Shown: positions 13,562 through 14,073 of the stretch, one piece after another
Layout: each line of letters starts with the position of its first letter
How positions within the stretch are numbered: position 1 is the stretch's first letter
NCBI GenBank assembly: GCA_021782525.1
Contig: JAJXUY010000015.1
Coordinates: 1 to 14,073 of the forward strand
DNA from: Acidobacteriota bacterium
GTDB lineage: Bacteria; Acidobacteriota; Thermoanaerobaculia; Thermoanaerobaculales; Thermoanaerobaculaceae
Length of the DNA stretch: 14,073 nucleotides
Reading direction: 5' to 3'
The notes under the pieces: generated by a model
The model's input: only the letters and a program-made list of their open reading frames with translations
Database searches by the model: none
Told to the model about the DNA's origin: nothing
Position numbers and translations under genes: made by a program

Positions 13562-14073
13562 TCAGGTGCCTGGCTGGAACTCGTACGCGCGCGGCACGAC
13601 GGTGATGCAGCGCTCGGTGCAACGGTAGCCGCCGCGCAGCATCTCGAGCTTGATCTCGTGCGCGCCGTCGACCAACGTGAACCCGCGCGCGGCGTCCTTT
13701 TCGTGGTCGATCCCCACGGTCTCTCCGGGAGGCACCGTCACCCACTTGTCGATGATCGCGCGCGAGAGCTGCGCGCCGTCGCCGACGACGTTGTGGCCCA
13801 GCAGCAGCGAGTCGAGGATCCGCGCCCCGTCCTCGATCTTCCCCACCGTGGACAGGATGCTGCGCTCGACCGTCGCGCCGCTGACGATGACGCCGTTGGC
13901 CACCAGCGAGTCGACGACGCGCGTGTGGCCGTGGATGAACTTGGCCGGAAGGCCGCTCTCGACGTAGGTGTAGATCGGCCAGTCCGGGTTGTAGAGGTTG
14001 ATGGCGGGGTCCGTCGCCCGCAGCTCCATGTTGGTGTCGTAGTAACTCTCGATCGTCCCGATGTCGCGCCAGT
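13562..14073 (-). CDS. glgC: Glucose-1-phosphate adenylyltransferase, C-terminal part
   Basis: Partial: the 5' end lies beyond the window. 170 residues are visible. They begin with WRDIGTIESYYDTNMELRA, the link between the nucleotidyltransferase domain and the C-terminal beta-helix, followed by NLYNPDWPIYTY. The left-handed beta-helix has its usual marks VVDSLVANGVIVSGA, VERSIL, ILDSLLLGHNVVGDGA and IIDKWVTVPPGETVG. The enzyme makes ADP-glucose from ATP and glucose-1-phosphate, the committed step of bacterial glycogen synthesis, in the cytoplasm. The end is odd: after GFTLVDG most relatives close with a short VVVVPK-type tail, but here about 27 more residues follow before CITVVPRAYEFQPGT. The last codons overlap GGTGCCTGGC (13565-13574 on the plus strand), similar to the intergenic palindrome. 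Confidence 0.93.
   Translation of the reverse strand, partial: WRDIGTIESYYDTNMELRATDPAINLYNPDWPIYTYVESGLPAKFIHGHTRVVDSLVANGVIVSGATVERSILSTVGKIEDGARILDSLLLGHNVVGDGAQLSRAIIDKWVTVPPGETVGIDHEKDAARGFTLVDGAHEIKLEMLRGGYRCTERCITVVPRAYEFQPGT

Overview
The window is GC-rich DNA with well-spaced, individually transcribed genes, good GGAGG-type ribosome binding sites and long GC-rich gaps. The style (secreted beta-propeller, DUF1684 lipoprotein, ArsR/SRPBCC pair, heme-type chemoreceptor) suggests an uncultured soil or sediment bacterium of the Acidobacteriota or a related deep lineage such as Myxococcota. This is a guess from gene style; no rRNA or tRNA was seen.

Layout. Positions 1-442 (minus) hold the start of a small membrane protein with visibly lower GC and an in-frame TAG. 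At 844-1689 (plus) is a three-helix membrane protein with a soluble tail. At 2049-3197 (minus) is a secreted six-blade NHL-like propeller. A gene-free stretch follows, then a sigma70-like promoter and an isocitrate lyase/PEP mutase family enzyme (3963-4802). At 5175-5663 (minus) is an AhpD-like CxxC protein, at 6075-6572 (plus) a VOC/PhnB-like protein, at 6632-7342 (minus) a secreted protein of unknown function, and at 7693-9255 (plus) a chemoreceptor with a CxxCH heme motif in its sensor domain. Next are a DUF1684 lipoprotein (9591-10538), an ArsR regulator and SRPBCC (AHSA1) operon (10690-11500), a 64-residue Cys/His protein (11648-11842, minus), an NmrA-like NAD(P)-binding protein (12387-13265, plus), and the C-terminal part of GlgC (13562-14073, minus).

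The genes do not form one pathway. The only clear operon is arsR-SRPBCC: the frames overlap by 20 bases, and the promoter contains a perfect inverted repeat and appears to give a leaderless mRNA. Several genes (AhpD-like, VOC, NmrA-like, SRPBCC) belong to families common in stress or small-molecule handling, but no shared substrate is visible.

The strongest unexplained signal lies in the gaps. A short near-palindrome, roughly GGYRCCAGGYACS, recurs in most intergenic regions, usually as two copies within about 40-100 bases, and some copies carry a shared ATCTCACC tail. A second, different palindromic element of 113 bases lies at 13406-13518. I found no obvious new defence or biosynthetic system. 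The best leads are the heme chemoreceptor, the paired repeats, the leaderless ArsR promoter-operator and the small CxxC/HxxxC protein.
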